Part shown: positions 1 to 7,210 of the stretch, piece after piece
Position numbering within the stretch: position 1 is the first letter of the stretch
Layout: each line of letters starts with the position of its first letter
Assembly (NCBI GenBank): GCA_017392345.1
Contig: JAFOVN010000047.1
Coordinates: forward strand, 1 to 38,406
DNA length: 38,406 bases
Origin: Alphaproteobacteria bacterium
Lineage (GTDB): Bacteria > Pseudomonadota > Alphaproteobacteria > Rs-D84
Direction of reading: 5' to 3'
Made by a program: the position numbers and the translations under genes
Notes under the pieces: model-generated
What the model saw: the letters and a program-made list of their open reading frames with translations, nothing else
The model's database searches: none
What the model was told of the DNA's origin: nothing

Positions 1-6
1 GATGTC

Positions 7-438
7 ATGGCCCGAAACATTGCAGAGCTGACCGACACGATTGATTATTATCAGGTAGCAGTCGATGAAACGGGAACGGTTGTTGGTTTGTGCGGCATCG
101 GCAAAGTCAAAGAAGACAATGATTATGGCCTTAACCTGGGCAAGCATCGTGATGTTTTATATGTTGTGGTTAGTCAAGATTACCAAAGGCAAGGAATCGG
201 CACAATGCTGTTAAAAAGTTGCCTGAGAGATATTCACGATTATCCTGTGATTTACGAGGCATGGGGCGAAATAAAAAACGGCGACGTGAATTCATATAAA
301 ATGCTTGCCAAATGTTCGTTTGAATTGTTGGCGGATATGGGAACATCTTTTTATCGCGATCATGGATATTGCCCATATTGCGTGAACAAAGGCAGAAATT
401 GCCGCGCCTGTTTTTGCAAAATTTATATTTATAGATAA
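7..438 (+). CDS. GNAT-family N-acetyltransferase (5' end may lie outside window)
   Basis: Transfers an acetyl group from acetyl-CoA to an amine; the substrate cannot be told. The core beta4-alpha3 region is visible at about residues 50-70: a hydrophobic strand (LYVVVS) followed by the acetyl-CoA pyrophosphate-binding signature QRQGIG. The C-terminus, after residue 120, carries a cysteine-rich tail (CPYC, CRACFC) that could bind a metal and is not a usual part of the fold. At 143 aa the length suits a single GNAT domain, but the frame stays open back to base 1, so the ATG at 7 may be internal and the ribosome-binding site cannot be judged. The stop lies one base from the stop of the convergent transporter gene, and no terminator hairpin separates them. 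Family call is firm; substrate unknown. Confidence 0.8.
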   Translation: MARNIAELTDTIDYYQVAVDETGTVVGLCGIGKVKEDNDYGLNLGKHRDVLYVVVSQDYQRQGIGTMLLKSCLRDIHDYPVIYEAWGEIKNGDVNSYKMLAKCSFELLADMGTSFYRDHGYCPYCVNKGRNCRACFCKIYIYR

Positions 439-439
439 C

Positions 440-1339
440 CTATGATATCAATGTCATCATCACACCGGCACCAATCATAACGAAACAAACTATCTTTTTA
501 ATCATTGCACCGCGTGAAATATCTTCGTGGAATCGCTTGCCGAAAAACCGTGCCAAGATTACACCGTAAAGTGCGACAAAAATTGGCTGAACCGATTGAA
601 TCCCGGAATCAACCAAAACCGGAATCAACGATAATGCGAATATAGGACTGAATGAACCAATTTGGTCAAAGAATTCCACAAATAAAAACATGCCGAACTT
701 TTTGCGATATTTGCCAAAGTTTTTAACTATGTCTGTACGCACCGGACGATAGAATATCATCATGAATTGGACAACAAAAGATATAACCGCCACCCAGAAT
801 GCCGCCGACACCCAATCGGTATGTCCCAATAATGCCTTGTAAAAAGCACCATCAAACGACAGTATTATCGCCGTTAGGCACATCAGCCAAAAACCAGTAT
901 TGATTTTTATATTCGCCTTTGGATTTATATTCAGCAGCAACGAAAACAAAATTATGACGCCAAAGCCAGCATATTGAACCGGATGTAAAACTTCGCCAAC
1001 AATCAAAAAAGCCCACAATGGTATAAAGACCTTTTCCAATTGAAACAGGGCCGCCACCACCGATGTATCTGTTTTATTCAGTGCGGCATAATACGGAAAC
1101 TGGTATCCAACATTTATGATGGACAATAACAGCACAAACAACCACGCAGCCGGCGACAAAGAATGAATTGGTCCAAACAGTGGCAAACATAGAATCCCCA
1201 GAATATTGGTCAGATTTACATAAAAGATTGTCGTTGGAATACGCTTGAATACTGTGCCGGACACATATGCATCAAAGATATTTGATACCGCATGCGCCAT
1301 AGGACTGATAAAAGCAACCAAGATACCCAGTAAATTCAT
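440..1339 (-). CDS. EamA/DMT-superfamily permease
   Basis: Predicted inner-membrane metabolite transporter of the drug/metabolite superfamily. The 299-aa protein is almost wholly hydrophobic and resolves into about ten membrane segments in two repeated halves, the EamA architecture; the first segment begins within ten residues of the start. In the first half the stretch TDTSVVAALFQLEKVFIPLWAF (quoted in two parts: TDTSVVAALF, QLEKVFIPLWAF) matches the EamA pattern in which a helix ends in a Leu/Pro-rich turn before the next membrane span. The ATG at 1339 has no Shine-Dalgarno sequence and lies only a few bases past the likely transcription start, so the mRNA may be leaderless. Substrate cannot be inferred. 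Monocistronic; it converges on the GNAT gene. Confidence 0.85.
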   Translation of the reverse strand: MNLLGILVAFISPMAHAVSNIFDAYVSGTVFKRIPTTIFYVNLTNILGILCLPLFGPIHSLSPAAWLFVLLLSIINVGYQFPYYAALNKTDTSVVAALFQLEKVFIPLWAFLIVGEVLHPVQYAGFGVIILFSLLLNINPKANIKINTGFWLMCLTAIILSFDGAFYKALLGHTDWVSAAFWVAVISFVVQFMMIFYRPVRTDIVKNFGKYRKKFGMFLFVEFFDQIGSFSPIFALSLIPVLVDSGIQSVQPIFVALYGVILARFFGKRFHEDISRGAMIKKIVCFVMIGAGVMMTLIS

Positions 1340-1348
1340 AGCATAGGA

Positions 1349-1378
1349 ATTATATCACAAAGAGTTCGAAAATGACAA
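1349..1378 (-). promoter_or_regulatory. Sigma70-type promoter of the EamA permease
   Basis: Minus-strand -35 TTGTCA (1378-1373) and -10 TATAAT (1354-1349), 18-bp spacer, with a TG just upstream of the -10. Predicted start near 1342, about three bases before the ATG at 1339. Confidence 0.7.
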
Positions 1379-1401
1379 ATTTTTGATGTTTTTCGATGAT
1401 A

Positions 1402-1427
1402 AACTTTCGAACTCGGTGAAAGTATTA
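1402..1427. repeat. 26-bp direct repeat, copy 1 (contains small inverted repeat)
   Basis: Copy 1 of a 26-bp sequence that recurs at 2017-2042 with one mismatch. Each copy has internal dyad symmetry (ACTTTC...GAAAGT) and is followed by a hairpin with an A/T-rich flank. The pair brackets the 108-aa orphan gene. Confidence 0.7.
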
Positions 1428-1438
1428 CAAAACAAACA

Positions 1439-1464
1439 AAAACTTGCCCCGATGGGCAAGTTTT
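1439..1464 (-). terminator. Hairpin, probably bidirectional terminator
   Basis: An 11-bp stem AAAACTTGCCC/GGGCAAGTTTT with loop CGAT. The T-rich tail is better on the minus strand (TTTTTGTTTGTTTTG). No minus-strand gene lies directly upstream of it, so it may be a relic. The rest of 1465-1570 holds only a possible 28-codon ORF (ATG 1484, TAA 1570, product beginning MCNLRTELLE). It has no ribosome-binding site and I do not call it a gene. Confidence 0.5.
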
Positions 1465-1574
1465 GAAATTCTGGTTGTGCTATATGTGCAATTTGCGAAC
1501 CGAATTGTTAGAAATTGGGCGAGAGATTGATGGGTTGAAAGAGAAATTAGAATTATCAAATTCGTATTAATTTA

Positions 1575-1603
1575 TTGACTTCTTCTCATATTTTTGATAT
1601 ACT
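1575..1603 (+). promoter_or_regulatory. Sigma70 promoter of the 108-aa orphan
   Basis: TTGACT (1575-1580), 17-bp spacer, TATACT (1598-1603). Predicted start near 1610. The TTG at 1575 would be an in-frame start codon, but it belongs to the -35 box, which settles the true start at 1629. Confidence 0.8.
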
Positions 1604-1628
1604 TTCTACGAAACAAAAAGGATGTTAT

Positions 1629-1955
1629 ATGAAAGAAGAAAAATTTAATGAAGGAACACTCAACATCTACAAAAAACGTATATACGATGCTGATGTTCTA
1701 ATTAATCGAGGTATAGGGAAGGCATCAAATGGTGAACATGTCTATGAAACATTTTTTGTTGATGAACCTGGTGCTAAAAATTTGTTCGTGATTGGTCATG
1801 ATTTACAAACAGGCGATATCAAATTACGCATGCATGATACACCAGCTGATTTTCCAGTTGAAACTTTAAAGCAATTACTGTCTGACATCCGAACAGAATA
1901 TGACAAAAGAGAAGAATTAAAAAGGAAAGCGTTAGAACAAAACAGAACATTGTAA
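1629..1955 (+). CDS. Hypothetical 108-aa soluble protein
   Basis: I do not recognise this protein. It is 108 aa, charged and soluble, with no signal peptide or membrane segment; the last 30 residues are Lys/Glu/Arg-rich and likely helical (SDIRTEYDKREELKRKALEQ). The ATG at 1629 is chosen because AAAAAGGA lies six bases upstream and the longer in-frame TTG start at 1575 coincides with the -35 promoter box. It is a complete single-gene unit: consensus promoter, ribosome-binding site, gene, strong terminator. It is AT-richer than the core genes and is bracketed by 26-bp direct repeats at 1402-1427 and 2017-2042, next to a tRNA gene, so a small acquired islet is plausible. No function is assigned. 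Confidence 0.75.
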   Translation: MKEEKFNEGTLNIYKKRIYDADVLINRGIGKASNGEHVYETFFVDEPGAKNLFVIGHDLQTGDIKLRMHDTPADFPVETLKQLLSDIRTEYDKREELKRKALEQNRTL

Positions 1956-1982
1956 AATAACTTATTTTACACCGATTGGTCC

Positions 1983-2015
1983 GAAAGTGGTGATTTTTCA
2001 CCACTTTCTTAATTT
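1983..2015 (+). terminator. Intrinsic terminator of the 108-aa orphan
   Basis: Perfect 11-bp stem GAAAGTGGTGA/TCACCACTTTC with a TTTT loop, followed by TTAATTT. Confidence 0.85.
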
Positions 2016-2016
2016 C

Positions 2017-2042
2017 AACTTTCGAACTCTGTGAAAGTATTA
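2017..2042. repeat. 26-bp direct repeat, copy 2
   Basis: Second copy of the repeat at 1402-1427 (one mismatch, T for G in the centre). It follows the terminator of the 108-aa gene and precedes a minus-strand terminator hairpin. Confidence 0.7.
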
Positions 2043-2047
2043 TAAAT

Positions 2048-2078
2048 CAAAATAAAACCCGCTTTTATTGGCGGGCTT
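2048..2078 (-). terminator. Minus-strand terminator after the tRNA remnant
   Basis: Stem CCCGC/GCGGG (2075-2071 with 2062-2058) followed on the minus strand by TTTTATTTT. It stands in the same position relative to the tRNA remnant at 2084-2107 as the terminator at 2232-2263 does to the intact tRNA-Gln. Confidence 0.6.
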
Positions 2079-2083
2079 GTCTA

Positions 2084-2107
2084 TCTTGGTTGGGGCAACT
2101 GGATTCG
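2084..2107 (-). pseudogene. Duplicated 3' end of tRNA-Gln (remnant)
   Basis: 24 bp identical to 2269-2292, covering the trailer, CCA, the 3' acceptor strand and part of the T-arm of the intact tRNA-Gln. No matching 5' acceptor strand exists within tRNA distance, so this is not a functional tRNA. The 160 bp between the two copies contains palindromes (for example TTTGCAAC gttc GTTGCAAA) and a T-arm-like GGTTCGAAACC, which suggests decayed tRNA or integration debris. Confidence 0.7.
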
Positions 2108-2231
2108 CTCGGTCGGGTTTGCCGACACTGCGCGCAACCCGTAACGATTTGCGGGCGCGTTGCTTCGCAAATCTACTTGGTTTCGAACCTTTTGCAACGT
2201 TCGTTGCAAATGATTCAACCATCCGACCCAG

Positions 2232-2263
2232 AACCAAAAATTAAAACACCCATTCGGGTGTTT
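2232..2263 (-). terminator. Terminator of tRNA-Gln
   Basis: Stem AAACACCC/GGGTGTTT (8 bp, loop of 4), followed on the minus strand by TTTTAATTTTTGG, starting 9 nt after the encoded CCA. Confidence 0.8.
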
Positions 2264-2271
2264 GAATTTCT

Positions 2272-2345
2272 TGGTTGGGGCAACTGGATTCGAACCAATA
2301 CTAGCGGAGTCAGAGTCCGATGTTCTACCATTAAACTATGCCCCA
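2272..2345 (-). tRNA. tRNA-Gln (anticodon CTG)
   Basis: 74 nt including encoded CCA. Acceptor TGGGGCA pairs with TGCCCCA, discriminator A. The anticodon arm has loop CTCTGAC, giving U33 and anticodon CUG, which reads CAG. The T-arm is ATTGG TTCGAAT CCAGT (one G-U). The outermost anticodon-stem pair is a mismatch, the only weak point. A consensus promoter lies five bases upstream and an intrinsic terminator downstream, so this is an independent unit. Confidence 0.93.
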
Positions 2346-2356
2346 AGGTGCCTTGG

Positions 2357-2385
2357 ATTATATACCCCCGCTTTTCCTTTTGCAA
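2357..2385 (-). promoter_or_regulatory. Promoter of tRNA-Gln
   Basis: Minus-strand TTGCAA (2385-2380), 17-bp spacer, TATAAT (2362-2357). Predicted start about 2350, five bases before the mature tRNA, with a GC-rich spacer as is common at stable-RNA promoters. Confidence 0.85.
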
Positions 2386-2404
2386 TACTTTTCAATATAC
2401 AATT

Positions 2405-4117
2405 TTATTTTTCCCGAATATCGGTTAAAATCGGTTTTTTGGGCGAACGACCATATTTTTTAACAAACGCCTGTGTCGCCGATTCAATTTTTTTCAAATA
2501 CTCTTTCCGTGCATTTTCCATAACCTTCGCAAATCTATCGACAAAATCTTCTTTGTCTCTCGAAAGTTCTGCATACTGGTTTTCTAACCTATTGAGCCCC
2601 AATCTAGCACTGCTTTCTTCACCGCCCAAGCGAAACGCATCACTATCTAAATTGCGCAATTCATCATCTTCCTTACGTGTCCACGGATCCAACGGATGTC
2701 GATACGCATGCAATAATCCATTAAAAATAGATTTTGCATCATCCAGCCGCTTTTTTTCTTCCTTGTTACCAAAAATCGTCCACGGATGCCCAGTAATCTC
2801 GGCGATCTTAGTTTTACCATTTTTAACATCCATCAATAAATTAAAATACTTTGAATAAAACTCTCGCTCCGCTTTGGAACCAGATTTTGTCAAAGCCCTA
2901 AAGTTCGATTCTAATTCATCAATGTCATTCACACTTTGCCGATACGCATCTCTAGCCTGTGTCTTCTCTCTTATTTTCTCAGCGGTCTTTGCCTGCTTAC
3001 CGCGAATTCCATCATATTTTTTTCGTTGCTCTTTCTCTTCTTTTTTGCACTCTGATAAATTTTGTTCTATCTCTCTGGCGACCCTGCCAAACCTTTTATC
3101 AAACAAACTTAGCAATTTATAATCATACGCATACATTCCAAACACAAGATACCGGGAAAGTTTTTTATACCAATCCTTGTCCACAGGTGCACGTTTTATC
3201 AGCAACTCTAACATTGCCCTGTCTTGGGTTTCCGTTCTTTTGCCCCGCCCAGTACCAGCATATATCTCATATATATCCGATGCGTCCATTCCCGCAAGGT
3301 CACTTGCCGATATTTTTCTAAAAATTCCCGCCGACAAGCCAATAATTTCCTTCACAGGAACTTTTTTACCACTTTTTATTTTTTTCACAATTTCTAATTC
3401 TTTCTCATCCCTCTCGGAAATATCGCGCATGCGCCCACGGATTGCCTTGTCCTGTGCTTTTTCCAAACGTGTTCTTTGGGTTCCTGTATCTTGTTCCCAA
3501 CGTTCGGTAATACCCTTGAACAAGCCACCTTTTGTTTGTTTTTCAATTTGCATTGCTATCGCAGCCAATTTTTGATGCAATGGATTATCGACATCAAAAC
3601 GTTGCCCAACAGTCAAATTTATTTTGTTTTTGTAATCCAACAAAGCCAAAACAATCTGTGCATCAAGACTTTTAAGAACCGATCGCCACACTCCATCAGC
3701 AAACACATCCGCCAACATATAAACTAAATATTCTGGATAATACATTTTTAAACTGAAAATATTTTCATCGTTACCTGTAAACCTGGCCACGGGTGGTTGT
3801 GAATAATAATATTCCAAATTATTTTCCCCAAAATCACGCAAGCAATCTTCTACAAAATTTAATTTATCCGATTTCTTTTTATATTGTGCAAGCGTGTTTT
3901 TCAAAAGCTGCTTAACAAATAAATACTCTGTATCGTTATCATAATTTACACGATACGCCAACAGGCGTTTTTTATCAAAATCTGGTGCCAAAACATAATC
4001 TTTCATAATTTCATTAATCTTGTTAGTACTACCGGCACTATGTCTCGCCTTCCATATTGGTTCATCCGTTTTTTTCCTTGCCTGAATAAAATCATCATAT
4101 GTTTTTATTTGAATCAT
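2405..4117 (-). CDS. Hypothetical 570-aa coiled-coil protein
   Basis: I do not recognise this protein. It has no signal peptide or membrane segment and is very rich in Lys, Glu and Asp, so it is probably cytosolic. Residues about 350-410 form a long charged helix, probably a coiled coil (for example NLSECKKEEKEQRKKYDG), and a second helical stretch lies near 515-560. The N-terminal half is mixed and could be a globular domain. The ATG at 4117 is preceded by AAAGGA and by a TGGTATAAT extended -10 at 4153-4145. Base composition is clearly AT-richer than the neighbouring exported amidase and the ribosomal genes, and it lies directly beside a tRNA gene; acquisition at the tRNA locus is plausible but unproven. 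No partner gene is evident. Confidence 0.75.
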   Translation of the reverse strand: MIQIKTYDDFIQARKKTDEPIWKARHSAGSTNKINEIMKDYVLAPDFDKKRLLAYRVNYDNDTEYLFVKQLLKNTLAQYKKKSDKLNFVEDCLRDFGENNLEYYYSQPPVARFTGNDENIFSLKMYYPEYLVYMLADVFADGVWRSVLKSLDAQIVLALLDYKNKINLTVGQRFDVDNPLHQKLAAIAMQIEKQTKGGLFKGITERWEQDTGTQRTRLEKAQDKAIRGRMRDISERDEKELEIVKKIKSGKKVPVKEIIGLSAGIFRKISASDLAGMDASDIYEIYAGTGRGKRTETQDRAMLELLIKRAPVDKDWYKKLSRYLVFGMYAYDYKLLSLFDKRFGRVAREIEQNLSECKKEEKEQRKKYDGIRGKQAKTAEKIREKTQARDAYRQSVNDIDELESNFRALTKSGSKAEREFYSKYFNLLMDVKNGKTKIAEITGHPWTIFGNKEEKKRLDDAKSIFNGLLHAYRHPLDPWTRKEDDELRNLDSDAFRLGGEESSARLGLNRLENQYAELSRDKEDFVDRFAKVMENARKEYLKKIESATQAFVKKYGRSPKKPILTDIREK

Positions 4118-4144
4118 TATAAATCCTTTGTTTTATATGCGATA

Positions 4145-4153
4145 ATTATACCA
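4145..4153 (-). promoter_or_regulatory. Extended -10 promoter of the 570-aa gene
   Basis: TGG-TATAAT on the minus strand; no good -35. Predicted start near 4138, giving a leader of about 20 nt that contains the AAAGGA ribosome-binding site. Confidence 0.55.
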
Positions 4154-4266
4154 CAAAAATCCCGAAAGTATATAAAAAATCGCCTTTGACACCCACCGAA
4201 TTCGTTCCTGTGGCGCATGCACGGCGCAATAGATAAAATCATAGAAAACAACCAAAAGGAACAAAC

Positions 4267-5352
4267 ATGAAAACCAAAATCACTATTTCATTTCTTGCCA
4301 TTGCCATCGCAACCATACAAAGCGCAAACGCATGCACCGGCATCACACTAACCGCGGCGGACAAATCTTTCGTCCTTGCGCGCACCGTCGATTGGTCGGG
4401 TTCGGAAATGGATAACCTGTACGTCATCAGTCCGCGGGACCACACCGAACAATCATTACTGCCCGACGGGTCAAAGGATGGTATGAAATTCACATCTAAA
4501 TACGGCTTTGTTGGTCTTGGCATGCAAAGGCCCGAATTCATCGTTGACGGCACGAACGAGGCTGGACTTTCCGCCGCCCTATTCTATTTTCCGGACTATG
4601 GCAAATATGTGCCGTATTCATCGGCCGATAACGCAAACACCCTTGCGGATTTCCAGGTTGTATCATGGATACTGTCGAACTTTTCAAGCATTGACGAAGT
4701 AAAATCCGCGATGGACACCGTAAACGTCGTAAACATTGACCCCACTGCATCAACTGTTCATTGGCGCATCGCCGAAGCATCTGGGCGCGTGGTCGTCATG
4801 GAAATTATCGATGGCATACCAACATTTTATGAAAACCCATTGGGCACCATCGCAAATTCGCCAGAATTCACGTGGCATTTAACGAATCTTGATAATTATA
4901 TCAATTTGCAATCCGGCACAATCGCGCCGACGGTATTTGGGCCGATTAAATTGCAATCGTTAAGTCATGGAACGGGCTTGCTCGGCCTGCCCGGGGACTT
5001 TTCATCGCCGTCACGCTTTGTCCGCGCATCGTTTTTCAAGAATTATTCAATAACGCAACCCGATGCCGCCGCCACGATTAAACAGGCGTTTCATATACTT
5101 AACAACTTTGATGTTCCGTTCGGCACGACCCAGGCGGCAAAGTCGGGAACTTTCGACATGCCGTCCGCAACCCAGTGGACAATCGCAACCGATATTACGA
5201 ATCGGAAAATTTACTATCACACAATGTATAACCGCACAATTCGTCGTATCGACATGAACACAATTGATTTTGAAACCGTACCGTTCCAATCGCACCCATT
5301 GGATACAGCGCGCGCCGAAACGATCTTTGACGTGGCGATTGACACGGAATAA
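4267..5352 (+). CDS. Periplasmic Ntn hydrolase, penicillin V acylase / bile salt hydrolase family
   Basis: Hydrolyses a linear amide bond; family substrates include conjugated bile acids, penicillin V and, in some Gram-negative members, N-acyl-homoserine lactones. A 22-residue Sec signal peptide ends ANA and cleavage exposes Cys23 as the N-terminal nucleophile. In mature numbering C1, R17, D20, N175 and R228 are all present at the exact family positions (C23, R39, D42, N197, R250). The residue equivalent to Asn82 of bile salt hydrolases appears to be Tyr (in LFYFPDYG), as in penicillin V acylases, so PVA-like activity is somewhat favoured. Processing by the signal peptidase would also do the activation step. 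AAAAGGA lies six bases before the ATG. It stands alone; the DUF1015 gene downstream has its own promoter. Confidence 0.93.
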   Translation: MKTKITISFLAIAIATIQSANACTGITLTAADKSFVLARTVDWSGSEMDNLYVISPRDHTEQSLLPDGSKDGMKFTSKYGFVGLGMQRPEFIVDGTNEAGLSAALFYFPDYGKYVPYSSADNANTLADFQVVSWILSNFSSIDEVKSAMDTVNVVNIDPTASTVHWRIAEASGRVVVMEIIDGIPTFYENPLGTIANSPEFTWHLTNLDNYINLQSGTIAPTVFGPIKLQSLSHGTGLLGLPGDFSSPSRFVRASFFKNYSITQPDAAATIKQAFHILNNFDVPFGTTQAAKSGTFDMPSATQWTIATDITNRKIYYHTMYNRTIRRIDMNTIDFETVPFQSHPLDTARAETIFDVAIDTE

Positions 5353-5361
5353 AAACTAAAT

Positions 5362-5389
5362 TTGCCTTTTGTAAAAACAGGGTTATAAT
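5362..5389 (+). promoter_or_regulatory. Promoter of the DUF1015 gene
   Basis: TTGCCT (5362-5367), 16-bp spacer, perfect TATAAT (5384-5389); start predicted near 5396, 24 nt before the ATG. Confidence 0.8.
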
Positions 5390-5419
5390 CAACACCGTTT
5401 AATACAAAAGGAGTGATTC

Positions 5420-6658
5420 ATGAAAATAAAACCATTTGCGGGTGTACGCCCACCAAAAGAATTTGCGGCCGAAGTGGCATCGCGTCCATACGATGTCTTA
5501 AATTCAGCCGAGGCGAAGGCAGAGGCCGGTGAAAAATCACTGTTGCATATTATTAAACCAGAAATCGATTTTGACCCGATTGCCGACGAACACAGTCAAG
5601 CCGTTTATGACAAAGCGGTTGAAAATTTCAAACTGTGGCAAGACCGCGGTTGGTTGGTCCAAGACGACAAAGAAATGTATTATATCTATGCCCAAACAAT
5701 GGACGGCCGCACCCAATATGGACTTGTTGCGGCGGCAAATGTCGACGATTATATGACTGGAAAAATCAAAAAGCACGAACTTACGCGCAAGGATAAAGAA
5801 GACGACCGTATGATTCACGTGCGCATTCAAAACGCAAACATCGAACCGGTGTTCTTTGCGTATCCCGATGTTGCGGAAATGAACGAAATCGTTGAAAACT
5901 TTGTTAAAAACAATGCACCCGAATATGACTTTACCGCCGCCGACGGTTTTGGTCATAAATTCTGGGTCATTCGTGACGATGCAATCAACGCGCGCATTAC
6001 CGAAATCTTTAAAGACATACCGGCACTTTATGTTGCGGACGGCCACCATCGCACTGCGGCGGCGGCACGCGTCGGTGCGGAAAAGCGCGAACAAAATCCG
6101 AATCATACCGGAAATGAAGAATACAATTTCTTCCTTGCCGTGATTTTCCCAGAAAGCCAATTAAAGGTTATCGACTATAACCGCGTGGTCAAAGATTTGA
6201 ACGGACTTTCGGCGGACGAATTCTTGGCGAAACTGTCGGAATCATTCGAAGTAAAAGAAATGGGAACGGATATTTACAAACCGAATAAATTGCACAACTT
6301 TGGAATGTATTTGAACGGCAAATGGTATTCGTTGACGGCCAAACCCGGAACATACAACGACAACGACCCAATCGGTGTGTTGGACGTGACGGTTCTTTCG
6401 AATTTGGTGTTCGACAAGATATTAAACCTTGGCGACCTGCGTACCAGCAAGCGCATCGATTTCGTCGGCGGAATCCGCGGCCTTGGTGAACTGCAAAAAC
6501 GCGTGGACAGTGGTGAAATGGCGGTGGCCTTTGCACTGTACCCGGTCACAATGCGACAAATTATCGACATTGCGGACACCGGCAACATTATGCCACCCAA
6601 GACAACATGGTTTGAACCAAAACTGCGCAGTGGTTTGGTAATCCACAAATTGTCATAG
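5420..6658 (+). CDS. DUF1015 family protein
   Basis: Full-length (412 aa) cytosolic member of DUF1015. The family landmarks are visible: the N-terminal KPFAGVRPP with SRPYDVLN, and the strongly conserved YVADGHHRTAAA at about residues 203-214. The DGHHR motif resembles the phosphate-binding motif of ParB/sulfiredoxin-fold free-serine kinases (SerK, SbnI), so a nucleotide-dependent small-molecule kinase role is possible. I know of no settled biochemical function, and this is inference from motif likeness. The start is supported by AAAAGGAG seven bases upstream and by the promoter at 5362-5389. The gene ends in a GC-rich intrinsic terminator. No serine-biosynthesis genes are adjacent in this window. 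Confidence 0.9.
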   Translation: MKIKPFAGVRPPKEFAAEVASRPYDVLNSAEAKAEAGEKSLLHIIKPEIDFDPIADEHSQAVYDKAVENFKLWQDRGWLVQDDKEMYYIYAQTMDGRTQYGLVAAANVDDYMTGKIKKHELTRKDKEDDRMIHVRIQNANIEPVFFAYPDVAEMNEIVENFVKNNAPEYDFTAADGFGHKFWVIRDDAINARITEIFKDIPALYVADGHHRTAAAARVGAEKREQNPNHTGNEEYNFFLAVIFPESQLKVIDYNRVVKDLNGLSADEFLAKLSESFEVKEMGTDIYKPNKLHNFGMYLNGKWYSLTAKPGTYNDNDPIGVLDVTVLSNLVFDKILNLGDLRTSKRIDFVGGIRGLGELQKRVDSGEMAVAFALYPVTMRQIIDIADTGNIMPPKTTWFEPKLRSGLVIHKLS

Positions 6659-6725
6659 ACAGTGGAAAGTGTTAGTATAAGTCCGTCACGACCGCGGCGC
6701 GGCGTGCCGCGACGGGTGATTAGTG

Positions 6726-6756
6726 ACGGGCGCGAACGCGCCCGTTTCTTTTTCAA
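6726..6756 (+). terminator. Intrinsic terminator after DUF1015 gene
   Basis: Stem ACGGGCGC/GCGCCCGT (6726-6733 with 6738-6745), then TTTCTTTTTC. Just upstream, 6684-6727 can form a larger CGTCAC...GTGACG structure with an inner CGCGGC/GCCGCG stem. The hairpin core resembles part of the 52-bp repeat at 23636 and 25339. Confidence 0.85.
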
Positions 6757-6763
6757 TTTTTTT

Positions 6764-7162
6764 TCAACGACTATACGGACCAAACAATTCCGGCAAAACC
6801 GTATCCCGAAAATATGTCACATCATCAATTGTTTTTTGCACATCATGCATAAATTTCTGATTCCGGTCACGCACACGCAACGCCAACATTTCTTGCGTTT
6901 CGTTATTTTTATTCAACACAGACTTATAACATAACCTTCCTGTAATTTTATTCGCACGTAAAACACGCATCACATCCAATACATAATCATTGTTATACGC
7001 CGAAAACACAATATAAAAGCAATTATGTCCAAATAAATTTTTGCCACGTACAATTTTGTAAACTGAAAGTGCAACAGACAAAACATCCGTACAACGCGCA
7101 TCACGTGACGGCAATAAATCTGCAAAAAAATCATGACAAAGCCCGCACACAAAAACAACCAC
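6764..7162 (-). CDS. Hypothetical 132-aa protein (GTG start)
   Basis: I do not recognise this protein. It is about 132 aa, with no clear signal peptide, a hydrophobic first 30 residues rich in Cys/Val/Leu, and a charged C-terminal half (NKNNETQEMLALRVRDRNQK). The longest start is GTG at 7162, about nine bases past the predicted transcription start; only a weak AAGAAAAG precedes it, so translation may be nearly leaderless or begin further in. It is transcribed in the same direction as the autotransporter, 48 bp after that gene's stop, but it has its own promoter in the gap. No function assigned. Confidence 0.55.
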   Translation of the reverse strand: MVVFVCGLCHDFFADLLPSRDARCTDVLSVALSVYKIVRGKNLFGHNCFYIVFSAYNNDYVLDVMRVLRANKITGRLCYKSVLNKNNETQEMLALRVRDRNQKFMHDVQKTIDDVTYFRDTVLPELFGPYSR

Positions 7163-7177
7163 TTTTCTTGGTGGGAA

Positions 7178-7205
7178 AGTCTACAAAAGCAAACCACAAT
7201 GTCAA
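7178..7205 (-). promoter_or_regulatory. Promoter of the 132-aa orphan
   Basis: Minus-strand TTGACA (7205-7200), 16-bp spacer, TAGACT (7183-7178). It lies in the 48-bp gap after the autotransporter stop codon. Confidence 0.6.
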
Positions 7206-7210
7206 GATTT

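Noticed and set aside
1575..1628. Longer TTG-start version of the 108-aa gene
   Set aside because: The TTG is the first part of the -35 box TTGACT of a consensus promoter, so it lies upstream of the transcript; AAAAAGGA fits the ATG at 1629.
2090..2428. Plus-strand ORFs across the tRNA-Gln locus
   Set aside because: They run antisense through the intact tRNA and its remnant and encode low-quality sequence without a ribosome-binding site.
4186..4214. TTGACA at 4186 as promoter of the exported amidase
   Set aside because: No acceptable -10 at 15-19 bp spacing; the true promoter of that gene was not identified.
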